Below, in pieces: positions 9,240-61,898 of a stretch of 64,000 bases of DNA. The notes below the pieces were generated by a model. The model was not told the DNA's origin. It ran no database searches and saw nothing but the letters and a program-made list of their open reading frames with translations. Source of the stretch: Nereocystis luetkeana (Eukaryota > Sar > Phaeophyceae > Laminariales > Laminariaceae); assembly GCA_031213475.1 (NCBI GenBank), contig JARUPZ010000014.1, positions 3,638,535 to 3,702,534 of the forward strand, read 5' to 3'. The position numbers were made by a program, and so were the translations under genes. Position 1 is the first letter of the stretch. Each line of letters begins with the position of its first letter.

Positions 9240-12200
9240 GCCCGGACGGTGCCTTGAAGTATGTTGGGCGGCCAGGCCCCAGAGGGCCCAGCAGTTACCG
9301 CGAAAGCCCACTGTACACAGATCATGTATGCCGATAGGGACCATTCACACAATCAAACAGACGGGGGGGTTATGTAAATATGCCGATGGGCTATAGTCAA
9401 ATGTTTTATTTCTTGGACGTTTTTTGCGGCGGCGGTGAAGAAAAATAAAGCGGGGCACAAAGTTGCCATAACTTTGCACCAGATAAAAAATTGCAAATTA
9501 TGACACTGGATTCGTGATGCCGCCCCAACATTACGTACCCTAGAGTTTCAGCTTCATCCGAGTCATTTTCAATTCCGGGGATTCGTCGGTAACATCCCCC
9601 CTTTCTGCGTTCCGATTATTAGGCACCTGGATATACTTGTTTTCATTGAAACACAAGGGAGATGAACAAATGATCCCCTCGAAAATTACGCGCCATCGTA
9701 ACTTCATCACAGAACCATACCAAAAAAAAATGAGGGGCAAGAGGTAAAATTAAATGATACCAGGTAAGAACTCACGGAACCCCCGCAGAAAATAATTAGC
9801 TTTAGCGCAGAACCGTGTGAAATCTGTTTCGGTCTAGATTTTTCGAACATGTTTGCCGGTTGGGATCTGCATGATCTGCACATGTTTCGCCTGCGCGGAT
9901 CTATATGATATACTTAATGTGCGCAACATTTTGAGTCGGCCGAAATTGATCTCGATGATTCAAATCATGGTCTGTCTGAGGTATCAAGCATTCTCCGAAC
10001 CCAGGAAGAGTGTTTCATGTGGAAAACTATTTCTACGGTAGGAAAAAAGCGTCTTTGTGGTGGACGGGCGTGGCGGTCGAACTCACGACCATTACAACCC
10101 ACGTTCTGACAACATTTGTTGTGTGTGTGTTAAAAGACAGTAGTCGCATGGACTCGTAGGGTCAACCGCCAAGTATATAGTGCTTCCCGCTCTCCTCTGG
10201 CCAACACTCACACAAAGTGCTTGGGAGTGATCATGTTTGGTATTAGTTACATGCTTGCTTACCGGATGCCTTTTAAGAGGAGGGGGGGGGATCAAGACAG
10301 CCGACATCGCCTGCCAGGTGTGATGGGACACAACTGCACTTAATATCGCCGTTACAGGGAACAGGGGATACCGTAACACCAGACACGTAATAAACTCTTG
10401 GGAAAATAAGATCCCATTCAAACGTAAACCTACATCATTTGCTCGATGTTACTGGAATCTGTAACAACGAACGCCACTCCCATACACATTTGTTGCAGAG
10501 AACATTAGGAGCGTTTAGTGATTTGATTAGGCAGTAATTGACTCGACAGACGCATTCGAAGTACATAACTATAGAGGGCATAGAAACCCCCAGCCCTGTT
10601 AACCTGGGGAGTAGACGAAATAAAAAAAAGTTGTTTTATTTGGCTCTTGGGCTCGGCATTCCTCGAGAGGACTCGGTAGTTTCAGTCCCCAGGTACCAGC
10701 AGGATAAGGCCATTTCAGGCCGAAGGTATCCTTCACGGGCAGCCAAAACACTCCGCTTCCACAATGTTGTCGTGAAAAAGTAAAAAAGCTTCACGTTTGA
10801 AGAATGCACGAGTAATAGCACCATCGGGCACGCCTTATTGTGAAGTTTTGTCGACACCTTGTCAGGATTGCTAAAAAAAATGCTCAACGTCTGTTTCTAC
10901 GCTCACGTTGTGCAAGGACGGGGGTCCCGGCTACCTGTTTGGAACTCGGCCATTTCAGATCCAGGCATCCTTGGGACTAGTGAAGAGCCGGACCCAGGAA
11001 TGTCAACCCCCAGGTGCCCAGGAGACTAGATCATTCAAAACGATTGGTACTGGGGACTCATTGACTCTGCACGGGGACTGGTACTCTGACGACGTACTAT
11101 ATTATGATGAGGACTGGTACTCTGACGACGTACTGGTAGTGTACTTTGTGGTAGTATGAAAGACCAGTTGTAAAGTTACTGTTACGACAGGAGTGGTTGT
11201 CGTGTGGCAAAGGCAAAAGGTACCGAATGGAAACGCACTACCGATGTCTCCATGTATATTACGTACCTGGTATTCGTCGTTGTGTGGTTTTGAGAACAAG
11301 CGATTCGTCGTGCACGGAGTGTGAGCAAAAAATAGAGCGACCATGACTGACGGCAACGGACGGTGATAACCACGACGGGCATTATTAATAGTACCAGCAG
11401 TCTTCGACATCTCATCCCACGGGCTGCTTCCTTGTTCCATCCGTCCAACCCCTGCCATCCATACTTCGCTGCTGCCCTGTTCGCGTTGCTGCTGCTGTCG
11501 TCATAATACCGTTTTCCTCCTTTTTCGGCTTTGGTGGCGTGATATGGCGTTTTGGTGTTGACACCAAAATCCCGCCTCATCCCTCGTGGTGGTTGAGAGG
11601 GTAGTTAGGGGAAAAGACAAACATGCATACAACCTCACCTGCGTGTCATAGGTCACGCGCATTGTGCTGGAGTGCATGATGAGCACCATGTTACAAAAAA
11701 GCAGCCCGCCAGAATGGCTCGTCAACTAATATATCGGTTGGGAATGCAGTACTCTCTACAGTAGTACCATCGGTCGATCGTACTCGCTCGCGCTCAGTCA
11801 ATACATGCAAGCAGCAGCTACAGCCATGTAAAAATCAATCAGTGCAAAAAAAAGGGAAACACAAATACAGCAAAAGCCAGGACAACCTCCGAGGCCGTGG
11901 AGACGACCACCAACGGCAACTGAAACGCTGCTTGCTGCACCACCAAGTTACCTCTGTTCTGGTGCCTTTCTGTCGCACAGCCGTTTTCACCATCCAGGAG
12001 CAATCACAAACCCTCTTCTCAACTTGTACTACTTGAATGGCATGCTGCCTGTATGTCTGCAAAACAAACTGGGCTACCTGCCTCGCCTGTATCTACCTGC
12101 CTTGCTTGTAACTAACGGAGGGCGGCCACAACTAGACGCCAGACTACACCGTCGAGACACCTCCAACACTGCCTTCCGTCACTGTAGAGATAGATCTAAA

Positions 12201-13990
12201 ACCAGAATAGCCACCAAGTACGTAGGAATTGGAACCCAAAACGCCAGATTACATAATTGCTTTCCACCTCGAAAGTCCCAACAAGAAAAAACGCGCGATC
12301 GTTCAGCGGGGGGTGGTGCACTTGTAAGTCACCCCCACACAAATATGCCGAACCGGAAACAAACGAAATCTGCCGGTACAACACACAACATCAGCATACA
12401 CTATCTACCCACCCCACGCCACATAACGCCTGAATTAAGAGGAAACCTTCACTTCATTATATCTGCACGACGGCAGGATCAACTTGCAAAAATAACGAAA
12501 CCACAAAACCCTCCTGTTAGCGTGAGGCACAGCGCGTACCCCCCCCCCCCCCTCCCACCAGCGACACGCCTTCTTCGATGCCCGGAAACATAGGGGAAAG
12601 CGAAATCGACCGCCAGTTCGAGAGCCGGAAACCGCCCGTCCCGCTCTCGACTAATCACCGACGACGGTGATTTGCGCTTTCCCTCTCCCTATCTCTACGG
12701 TCGCGATCCCTGTCCCCTCTGGGAGAAAAAATGGAGGGATAAATTTGCCGATTTTGCCCCGGCATGCAGTTCCAAAAAAAAAAAATGTCAGCCGTTCGTG
12801 TTTCCGATTCCGATTCGAAGAAAAACACGAGCGAGACGTAAAATGTGGATTCGAGTCCAACCGAATTAAACCAAATCGAACCGAGTTTTGGAACCAAATT
12901 GCAACCGAATCGAGGCGAGTCACGTCGAGAGCAGAAGCGCCCGTGAAAGCGTGGCATACAGATTTTGTGCGGTCAAATTTTGTTTTGCGGGGTTTTGTGC
13001 GTTACATACATGATTCGATTATTTTCGTGTGAGCAGAGAATATGTGACGATGGTTGAGAAGTACATGGCCATCGCAACGAGGGTCGAGGTAGGGCATAGA
13101 CGAGAGTGTGGGATAATCGAAACATTAGGTGTCAATAGGAAAAAGGACGAGGAGGGGGGAGGGGGGGGGGGGGCATTGATCCAATTTGTTTACCAGCCCC
13201 ATGGTGACCATGAAGAAGATAGGCAAGGAAGAGTGATGGAGCCATCGAGAGAGAAGGGGAGCAGAAGGTGGGGAAGGGACGGAGCGCGGGGGAGGGGGGG
13301 GGGGGGGGGGTGGGGGGGGAGCGGGAACAGGGAGAGAGAAAGAGAGGGGTGGGGGGGGGGGTGGGGGGGGGGGGGGGGTAGCCGCACATAGCGTTGTCGT
13401 CAGCTCAATGTAGCGGCGGTAGAGGAGAGAGAGGGAAATATAATCAAGCAGCGAGCGGAAGGACCCCTCAACACGACAACTAAGTTACTGCTGCTTCTGC
13501 TGCCGATACTGCTGCTGCTTCTGCTGCCGATACTGCTGCTGCTGCTTACTTTCACAACATGACCACGAAAGAACAAATAAAAAACCGTTCACTTCCGCGT
13601 CATTTTCCGAGTGAAACACTACACACACAAAAGATCATCGCCCCAAGATTTCAAGAAGGGGTGTACCCCTCCGCCGGAAATTATTACCCCAATAAAAGCG
13701 AAAGGGCAGCGACTTTTCCTGCCCAGAACCAAGGCCAACACCACCCAAACAAGAATGCGCGAGCGTACAGGGTGAGGGCGTAAAACGAAATGCGCTCTAA
13801 AAGCGGCAGCCCTCGGACACAGAGGCGTGGGATGAAGGTGAGGGTCGAACAACCCTCACGAACAGTGCCACTATTCTCCTGAGGCCGACAACTACGGCAT
13901 ACCTGGTATCAAAAATCGAGACATGAGTTTTCAATACCTTGGCAGGTTATTTCTCCCGGTGATGTGTGTTGCTGTATCCCCTGCATTATC
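9240..13990. other. Unassigned stretch between the Copia remains and the SR140 gene
   Basis: No protein family or RNA gene recognised. Minor features: a 24-bp repeat present twice (11075-11098 and 11111-11134), poly-C at about 12541-12552, a polypurine/poly-G stretch at 13150-13380, a CTG/CTTCTGCTGC-rich run at 13488-13550, and three of the TACCWGGTA motifs. A GATC-rich segment at 9840-9920 resembles others at 22.4, 26.7, 42.4 and 61.1 kb. Small 3' exons of the SR140 gene could be hidden here. Confidence 0.45.
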
Positions 13991-13997
13991 AATATAG

Positions 13998-14156
13998 CAT
14001 TGGTCAACCAATCTTCGAGAGGAATTTTCAGTGAGATTGGCCGATTGTACAGGCGTGGGATACCAACGAACGGTCAATTGGTCCAGGTTAGTTGGAATTC
14101 CGCGCCTTCAAAATCGGCCAATCCCCCTGGATTCCTCTCGAAAACTCACCAATGGC
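13998..14156. mobile_element. Hairpin-forming inverted-repeat element
   Basis: Two arms of about 65 bases (13998-14067 and 14089-14156) are imperfect reverse complements. Both contain TTCGAGAGGAAT, then GATTGGCCGATT, and end near CATTGG/CCAATG. About 20 bases separate them. The layout fits a foldback or MITE-type element. I could not define a target duplication. Confidence 0.65.
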
Positions 14157-14307
14157 TCGTTGAGAAAGCAGGGGACAACAAATTACATTCCCGGGAGAAA
14201 AACAATCGCTGAAAGTGCTGCAAGCTCCTGTTTAAAAACTATTTATGGGATTTCAGGTTCCCTAATAGTCGGCCTAACCAAACACATTACGGTCAAGATG
14301 TAGCATA

Positions 14308-44496
<30,189 letters not shown>

Positions 44497-44932
44497 CAGA
44501 AAACGAAAGTGGGTTGTGTTTGTCCTCTGCCACAGGCTATGTCCCTTCCTCTTCTTTCTTCCCGGCCTCTGAGTGTGTGGATCGCGGGTTGGGCTGCAAG
44601 TGGGCGCGCGGTGGCGGTGTCTCGTCTCTCGCAGCAGTGGTTTTCGCGGCGCTCCCTGCCGCCGGGGTTGCCCTTGGCTTCTGCCGCAACAAACAATGTC
44701 CGACTGTGATGGAGCCGTGTAGTCAGTGGTTCACTCCAGACTATCCCCGGCCCCCGTACTGGAGTTCATAATCATTGAGTTGCCTTGGATTTCGATAGCA
44801 GAACGGCGAAATCCTCTCTTATGCCACCTCGTCATCTGCTCTTGCCTGGGTCAGCCTGCTGCTAACGCCTGAAACCGAGTTTTCGGGAAATAAAAGCAGG
44901 CAGATTCGTTGCACCAACGGAACGCAGCCGAC
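44497..44932. promoter_or_regulatory. Short intergenic region between two divergent genes
   Basis: 436 bases separate the SR140 start (minus, ATG at 44496) from the start of the plus-strand gene (ATG at 44933). This space must hold both 5' leaders and probably a shared promoter. I see no clear TATA box at a fixed distance from either ATG, so the promoter call is inferred from layout. Confidence 0.55.
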
Positions 44933-53751
<8,819 letters not shown>

Positions 53752-53779
53752 CGCCGACGCGAGAGAACCGGTCCCTGGG

Positions 53780-54570
53780 AACGCCCTCTCGGGTTGATTT
53801 CGGGGAGATACCTCGGCTCGATATCGGGAAGACCCCTGGGATCGATTCTGGCGAAACCCCTTGGGTCAAGTCCGGCCGGAGAGACCCCTCTGGACGATGG
53901 TGAGGAGCCCATTGGGGCTGATTTTCGGGGAGATGCCTTGGGTTGATTCGGAGGAAAACCCTCAGGTCTACTCCGGCGGGTCTGCTAGGGTGGATTTCGG
54001 GGAGGGCCCTCCATTCGGCAGCGCTTAACATTTTGGGACCTGATAACTCAGGCTCCAGTTTTTGACGGAAAGATGGAAGAATGTGGCAATTATTGTCCTG
54101 AAACTCGAGAAGGACACACCCTGCCTGACGTGAGTGAGTATTCGAGCCTGGCCCAAAATAAGATATTCTTAGGAAGTGGTGTCGCTTACTGCTTTTAATT
54201 TGATTCCGGGGAGGCCCCTGGGGTCGGTTTCGGGTAAATAGTCAGGTCGATTTCTGGGAGACCCCTCTCGTCGATTCCAAGAAGCCCCCCCCAGCTCTAG
54301 GGTCGACATCAGGGAGATACTCAGTTCGATTTCGGGGAGAGCCGTAAGTTCAAGTTCGGCGATGATCGTCGGGTCAACTCGGGAGATGAAATCCCGGGTC
54401 GATTGCGAGGAAGTTTATAGAGTCGGTTCCCCGGAGAAGATTCCGGTTTTGATTGCGGGGGGACCCTGCAAGGTCGATTGCGGGGAGATTTATCGGATTG
54501 ATTGCGGGGAAACTCCTCGCGCCGATTGGCTTGAAAGGGTCGATTGCGGGGAGACAGAGCCCCAGGACTG
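53780..54570. repeat. About 28-bp degenerate minisatellite
   Basis: Units near CCCCTCGGGTCGATTTCGGGGAGA repeat from 53780 to 54000 and from 54210 to 54570, with an unrelated stretch between. One frame reads repeated VDCGETP-like peptides, but with stops. Begins just after the stop codon of the upstream gene. Confidence 0.75.
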
Positions 54571-54599
54571 GCCGAATATAGACGTCTTCCCCCGCGCCT

Positions 54600-57490
54600 G
54601 CTCCTTGGGCCTTGGGGTGCACGCGTGCGTGTTTTGGTACAGCAGTTTGTACGGTGGGCAGACAATGGAACCTCTTATCTCTTTCTCGCTTTGGAACGAT
54701 TTATTTGGGGGCGGTAACCGAAGCGCTCCCGTATTGAGCGGTCGGGTCCTCGGGGCAAGTGGTACGATTCCGGGGGGGGTGACTGGGTCATGCCATTATG
54801 GTGTACCAGGGTATACCCGTACCCAGTACGTTTGGCATGCGATGTATTTTCTTTTGTCAACCGTGGGAGTTTGTGCGACAGAGTTTGTAGTACAGACTAT
54901 CTCGCTGGGATGAAGGGTGGTCAGCACTGGCACTGGCGTGTGTTGGGTGTCCATGGGCGAAATTAACGTTTAGTGCGAAGAAGCCTGCTACTACTGTAGC
55001 ACTGCTATGTACTGCGTGGTACGAAGGGAGACGCACGCACCACGAATCACCCCAGAAAATAATGCGGCGCTTGGGCTCTTGTGCCGGGGGTCGCCTGCTA
55101 TCAACGATTTCCCATCGGTTCTCGATGTCTGGAGCCAATGGCAAGATGTTTTTGTCGTTCGCTGAGATTCGAAAAGTCTGCCGACCTTATACCATAACAG
55201 CAGAGATTACCGTCGGATCTACCAGGTGCTTGCTGTAGTAGACGATCAACGATACGACGTACCAGGTATTATTTATTAACACTACTCACTACATTAAATC
55301 TTGATACGTCCGGAGTTCGAACGTTTTAGTTTCTGCTGGCTGCCGCGTGGTCGAGGATGAGAGCCTCCCCAATGCGTCTGCTCCCGGCCTCAGGACGACT
55401 CGTTGCTGCATTCGTTCGCCATCTTGTGAGAGAGGGAGTAATCATGGCCATCGCTGAGCTGGATGGAGCCAAGTCCAGAGGGATGAGGCACACAAACAAA
55501 CCAAACACTTAACAGTCCTAAAAATGGAAGAATCAGAGGACCTTTAACAATCTGGGAGAAGGGATTTTAGGTTGGTATGCTGTTCAGGTGCTTTGGTTCA
55601 TGTCGGGATCAAGGAACTGGCGAAGACCTAACCCAACCCCTGACCCTAACCCTGACCCCAAACCGCAGCCAAAACTCGCCAAAAACGCGGCTGCGCCGCG
55701 TTTTCATCGAACCAGGAAATTTCCCAGTTGCGGACGACGATTCCGAAGTGCAGACCACGCGAGGCATTTTTCAAGTCAAAAACATCCCTGAAGATCCCTT
55801 CTCCCAGATTGCTAAACCTACTCAAGAATCATTTGGCACGCACTTTTTATAACGTGGGAGGAGCACGCCAGGCAATCCACCATGTCAGAACCATTTCTTG
55901 CCGGACAGGTACTACTGCTGTACTAATCATAGGTGTACATTCGAATCAGGACCGTTTCATACGCTGAACTCGAGGGCCTATTCCCACTCCTATTCGCTCG
56001 ATTATCGAGAGCGGGTTGGGGTTCAGGCAGAGCAGGTATCTCCCACTAAATAATAAAATATGCGTACACAACCAGACATTTCAGGCATGTTTGCTACTTG
56101 CTGTTGTGGCACCTGAGCTCACCCCTGCTGACGACACGTGCCACGGTTACGTGCGTACATATGAACGATGCGACCGCGAACTCGCTAGTCTAACCGCGCT
56201 AGGCATATGAATCATACTACGTACCGGTAGCCGTTGCAGATACCTGCGATACCAGGTATGAATATAAATATATGTTCGGCTTTCCAAAACATGATGATTG
56301 CACCGTTAAAAGGTTATGAGCCTTGTTCCAGTACTGCAACCGGCGAGAAGCCACATGCCACTACTGTATAGCACTGATAGCTTGTAGTGCACGGGGTAAG
56401 ATCCCAGAAAACAGTAGTAGTGAGCAGTACCAGGCGACGGTAGTATGCGCCGATATACCCGTGCGTGAAACATAGAACGTGCCAGACATTTATGGTAAAC
56501 ACTGCCATGAACATTAAAACACGCACCATTTCCCACAGAGAGAAAACCAAGGATCAACCTCTTGACGTAACAAGCGAAAACTCTACACGTGCGCATGGCC
56601 GAATAAACGATACACCAGCGCCGCATTCACGTCTACAGTAGCAGACCTACACCACCAGCAGTAACAGCAAATCAGCACCAGGTATATATGCAGCAAATCG
56701 GTGTATGAGCAGTACGAGCAGCAGTAGTTTCCGGCAGCAAAAAGTACTTGTACTTATTGTATTATTAGCGATCGGTACTCTATTGTAGTAGCATTCGAAG
56801 GATCTTGGGGTCCCGTCGGTCGTTACTTGCGCACGGGGCGACATACAGAGCTCGCGAGAACAGCAGCAAGCAAGTTTTGGCGCACGAGCGATCACAGCAG
56901 TCGAATGATACAACACGATACATACATGCATGTAGATACCTGGTATATATCTACGGCCTCGACGAATGGAGGGGACCTGCTTCGAGAGACAAGAAGGCCC
57001 GTGCGACGGTCGGTTGGCTCGCGAGAGCTTGGCACCCACCCGCAGCAGCTCTAGAGGTACCATGAAAGGAAAACACCCAAGACGAAGACACGCCGCCAGG
57101 CGGTTAACGAAACACGACGATGATATCTGTCGCGTGGTCAGTGCCGCCGCTTTCTCTCCCTCTCGCCACCAGCGCGACTAATATTGCCACCACCACCACC
57201 ACCACCACCATCACTATACAGGAGAGGACATGACACCTATTGAGCACTACATATAGCTACAATACTAAGAAAAAAAGCACTAATAAAGCAAAGCAGGCTG
57301 AGATTTACAGAAAAATAAAAAGAAATTCGGGAGGCGCCATACTGACGTTAAGTCTAGAACGCACTCTTTCTCAAATAAGAAAACATGTTTTTAAAAAGCC
57401 AATCCAGCATGGACGAGTTTTCCTATTTATTTACTGATAATAGTAGAGTTCCTCAGGCATAACACAACGCCGAAACAAGAGACACCTCGT
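54600..57490. other. Unassigned stretch with footprint motifs
   Basis: No protein family or RNA gene recognised. It holds three TACCWGGTA motifs (55260, 56250, 56937), an inverted-repeat element (55543-55816, listed separately), a CACCAC run near 57190-57212 and a region rich in CAGCAG near 56650-56730. Confidence 0.45.
55543..55816. mobile_element. Inverted-repeat element of about 274 bp
   Basis: Ends TTTAACAATCTGGGAGAAGG and CCTTCTCCCAGATTGCTAAA are reverse complements with one mismatch, and similarity extends about 30 bases. The interior holds CCTAACCCTGACCCC-type telomere-like words. It has the form of a non-autonomous DNA transposon. The target duplication was not resolved. Confidence 0.7.
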
Positions 57491-57499
57491 ATGCCCCCC

Positions 57500-58050
57500 C
57501 CCCCCCCTCCTATTTTTTATAGGTTGGGTTGGTGTCAATTGGCAACGACACTGTGAAACATGCCGCTCACTACGTGAGCTAGACAACCAGGGTACCGTTT
57601 TTTTTTATTTTTATTTTTTTGGCGGTCGCCTACAGCTGGTTGTCGAGTTAGATCATTTGTGCGAGGTAAAGAACCTTTACTCCGCACAAGGGAATTGATC
57701 ATATCACGTAGTGTTCAAGGTAAGGCACCCAAGAGGCAGATACATAGTACTCCCATTGCTGTCTCTGGAAATGCCTACACCGGAAATTAAATCAACTCAT
57801 TGAAGCTGTCGCCCATATACAAGTCCGCCTCAAAAGCGGTTCTTAGTAGGATGCAGCTCACCCTTCATGCGACTCGCCGGACACCTCACGGCGCTTCGCG
57901 CTTGGTGCAAGCAATGTCTGCCTGGTCGGTGAAAACCCGACATGCTCCGTCCCGGCATTGTAGGGATGCGAGGGTCTATGGTCATACGACTACGGCCATG
58001 CATGAGATCGAGTACATCTCTCCTATCGAGTACACCCCCCCCCCCCTCCC
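57500..58050 (+). repeat. Family A long copy
   Basis: Best match to 50575-51120 in the same orientation. Poly-C runs lie at 57495-57507 and 58025-58038. The terminal junction is CGAGTACACCCCCC. Confidence 0.85.
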
Positions 58051-58439
58051 CGCGCGCCCCAGACCCCCACTGCCACGGGTACTATAAATTAAATTACAGG
58101 GTTCGACGCAGGCACACGCCACCTTACACACGAACTCCTCTCTTGGGACTTCAGAGGGAAGGAATGTTGAAGAAAAAAATGACTAGACTACACGACTAGA
58201 TTGAGCGTCCGCCCACGCGAAGCATCCCGAGCTGCTGCTGCTGCTGCGGTAGAGTAACGGTTGTGCCCGAACCGCCGAGAATGCTAAGAGCTGTACATCA
58301 AGCGCCCAGTATGCCAGCAGCACGATCTGTTTGTAGGCGCTCGACGACTGGTTAGATCGCTCTCCTCGTCGTCTTTTTCGGACTCAATGTATATGGGTCC
58401 GAAAAGGCACACAATAGCCATGGCGCAGGCCTCGAAGCA

Positions 58440-61190
58440 GGGCTAAGATTCTCGTTTCTCAGCGTTCATAGGAGGACCCCTCTCTTCTCCATTTCTCTTT
58501 ATCTTTCTCTCCACCTCTCTTGTCCTCTGCGTGTAATCCTTCCCTGCGTTCTCTCGCTCGCTCTCTGTTACGCTCGCTCGCTTACGCTCTCTCTCTTGTT
58601 CCCTCGCTTGCTCTCTTTCTTGTTCGCTTGCTTGCTCTCTCTGTCCCTTCATCTTTACCGCCCTCCCTACGTGTCACATCTCTCTGATAATCTCTTATTT
58701 CCCCTCTGCGCCAGTCTCCGAATCCCCTCCTCTTCCCATCTCCTGTTTCTTGCTTGATCTCTTTGTTCCCTAATATGCCCTCCCTCACCCTCTTCCCCCC
58801 ATCGGTTCCCGTTCGTGCCTGTGTTGAGGTCGCCAGGGGACATCCTCCGCACATCCCCGGGTTTCCGAGGTGGCATGGATACCTACCGTAGCATCCTGCA
58901 CCTGTCTAGACTCCGGCCGGACTATTCGAGACGGTACCTTTCTAGGGCCCAAGGCACGTTACTTTAAAAACTACGATGAAGACGGCCGACAAATGCGGCT
59001 TCAGGGCGCGGCCCGGGTGCCCCCCCCCCCCCCCCCCGCCCCAACCACCGTGCGACTACTGCCATGCATGACATGACCCCCCCCCCCCCCCCCCTTCCCC
59101 GCTGAAAATGCAGCAATAATAGACGCCGACTAGGCCCAGCCTGGCTATTTATCCCCTTCGCCCCTATGGGACGGCAAAAATAAACGGGGTCGAACAAACT
59201 AACGATCACAGCATCGACCGCATGGAGCACAGTCCGTGTGCCCTGCTGGGGTATGATAGTGTATTCACAGAGGCGTGTGTCTGTGTGTTTGACGCGCCGG
59301 AAGCGCAACGTCGGGTGAGAGCCGCTGCTGTACGATGCGCGCGCGCAGGCAGCACGACGACGGTGCATTGAGTGCACGCACTGCACTGCCTCTTGCACGC
59401 TCTTGGCCATTTCAGGAGCGCCGGCTGCCGCTACTGCAAGTGCCGGTGATGCATGCGCCAAGCCAACACCACAACTAGCGGCAACCGGCGCCACTCCGCA
59501 CACCTAACCACCACACTGGCTGGCTGGTGAACCCCATCTATGCCAAGCGATTCCACAGGGCACAGCAGCGGGCAACAGGCTCTACTCAGCCGGCACTATC
59601 CGAGGGGCCACTCTATTATTGTAGGGGGTGCATAATAATCAGAACCAAACACGGTGCATAAAAAACATAGGGGGGGGGGGGGGGGGGGGGTATATAATTT
59701 TAGGGTCCATCGTGGTTCTGACGATTACTTGAGCCCCCCCCCCCCCCCCCCCCCTCTCCTCTCCCCAGGAAAAATAGACGCTTGATAAGGTCGCACTACC
59801 GTACTGTAGTATAATACAATACCCGTCTATTTTTCGGTCGCTATACATTGGGCATCTCAGAAGGGATTAAAGCACAGGAGGGAAACAACAACAAAAACAA
59901 ATGGTCCAGAGGTGAAAGAAGTACCTACGAATGTAACAGGTATCGTGTTGTGTACCGATCGATCACAACCAACGACCACCGACGAAAAAAAAAAACAAAA
60001 AAAAAACGGCAACTCAAACACCGCCTTGTTACGTAATCATCTCATGTTTCCTTGCCCCCCCCCCCACCCCACTCCCCCATTTTCCGGGCGAATGGGGGCG
60101 AACAACCAAAGCTTAGACACCACACTTGCGCTACTTGCTGCACAGACCCGAGTAACACCAGTGTCCGTTCGTAAAAATTAACACGTACACCGTGGATGGA
60201 TGGATGGATGGATGGCCGAGAAGCAGAAAAACGCGAAAACACCCCGGAAACGGATACCAGGTGCAAACATACCCGCTCATTCCGGCTCTAGAGGCGCGGG
60301 TGCGGGGGGGGGGGGTTGGGTTGAGTTGGGTTGGGTTGGGTTGGGGGTGGGCGTAGGCGTGGGCCGTGCCGGGGCTGGGCGGGCAGCGGACGCTCAGAAA
60401 AAGAAAAGAAGGGAGCAGAGTTGGAAGAAAAATAAAACAAAAGAAAAACACAAAAACGTGAAACACAAAATATAAAGCACACAAACACAGAAAAAAAAAA
60501 AAAAAAACACCGAACACCGAACACCGAAAACACCAAACACGGAGCACGAAACGTCAAACGAGCGTGTATTCATCTGGGAGAGTCGCTCGCTCGACTTCCC
60601 TTTCTCCCACTGCCTAAAAACAAAAACAAAAATGCTGTTGGTCTTGCAGTAGTTCTGTCCCTCAACGCGCCGGTGGTGCGGTGCGGTTTTGGTCCCCTTC
60701 GACTAATGATGAATAAACTCAGCTACTAACTACTTGTACGCACCAACTTTGACAAAAAAAAAAAAATCCGGGGAAAAAAAAATCAACTGACGTACGTACT
60801 GGTACCGGACAAGTACTGGAGCAAAACTCAACCTCCGTACCATCCTATTGGTAGGGAAGTTCATATAATATGAATCATACTACTGTAGTTCACACGTCCG
60901 ACAGATCATCTACAGGTCATCGACAGATCATCTGCGGATCATCTACAAATCATTTTCAGATCATCTACCGATCATCTACACTTGATAGAGATCTTGTAGG
61001 GCAGATGGGTTTACTATCCCGTACGATCTGTATGATCGTGGCGCACGCTGCCGGATGGGATCGCAAAATCTGCGTCATCCAGGGCAATGCTTCCTGGGTT
61101 GGATCTGCACTCGCCAGATCAGGCGCAACAGCTCATAGAGGCACTGTAAGATCTCGGTGATCTAGATCCTGATCCGTACGAGGTGTAAAA
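58440..61190. other. Unassigned, repeat-rich stretch
   Basis: A CTCT/GCTTG-rich run (58480-58660) gives Glu/Arg-rich antisense frames of low complexity. A family A end fragment lies at 59045-59095. A weak inverted repeat with AATCAGAACCA and TGGTTCTGACGATT ends lies at about 59634-59735. GGATGGATGG (60194-60214) and GGGTTGGGTT (60316-60343) runs follow. AGATCATCTAC-like words repeat at 60900-60985. No gene family recognised. Confidence 0.45.
60890..61150. repeat. AGATCATCTAC repeat and GATC-rich segment
   Basis: Seven or so imperfect copies of a 12-base AGATCATCTACA word, followed by GGTTGGATCTGCACTCGCC, which is shared with about 22410-22430. Part of a dispersed GATC-rich family. Confidence 0.6.
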
Positions 61191-61689
61191 TCGTTTATTC
61201 CTGATGCGTGTGCGCGGTTCGATTCAAAAAGAGGGTTCGTGCGGTGCGCTGGCCTCTTTATTTTCTGGCGCAACAGGGCTACCACGTACAGCTCGCAAAT
61301 ACACTATTAATACTATCATACGTACCTCGTACCAGGTACGCGAGAAAAGCTCCCAACAAAAAACGAGCCAATCTGCTAGGTAGCCCGCTTTGCCTACCGC
61401 CCGCTTTGCCTACCGCTCGCTTGTTTTATCGCTTGTTTGTCGCCTGCTTGGTTGTCGCAACCTTAGCCCCCACGAAAACCAGAACCCCCCCCCCGAAAAA
61501 ATAAGGCGAAAACAGCCCAAAACCACCCTTCCGAGAACAACTATTGAAGGAGGAAAAAAAAAAGAAGAGCCAACGCACGCAACATCGCAGACGTCCAGAA
61601 ATCAGACACACGCAGACACGCTTGGCTGTCGCTTGCTTGCCCCGCCCCTCCACCCCCGCCAAAAAAACAATTGAAACAAAAAATAAGAA

Positions 61690-61727
61690 AAAAGAACGAA
61701 CGAACGAACGAACGAACGAACGAACGC
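61690..61727. repeat. (GAAC)n microsatellite
   Basis: About nine units of GAAC. It lies just beyond the 3' end of the transportin-like gene. Confidence 0.85.
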
Positions 61728-61898
61728 AGACATCGCAGAGGAATGCAGACATCAGAAAAACTCGCAGGAACGCACGCACACACGCACACGCGCAAAAAAA
61801 ACAGAGGAGAAACGAAATCATCACACCACGCAGGTGAAAATGAAAAGCATAAGAACAAGAAAAAAAAACCGAAAAAGATTCCGAAAACATGAATTATT

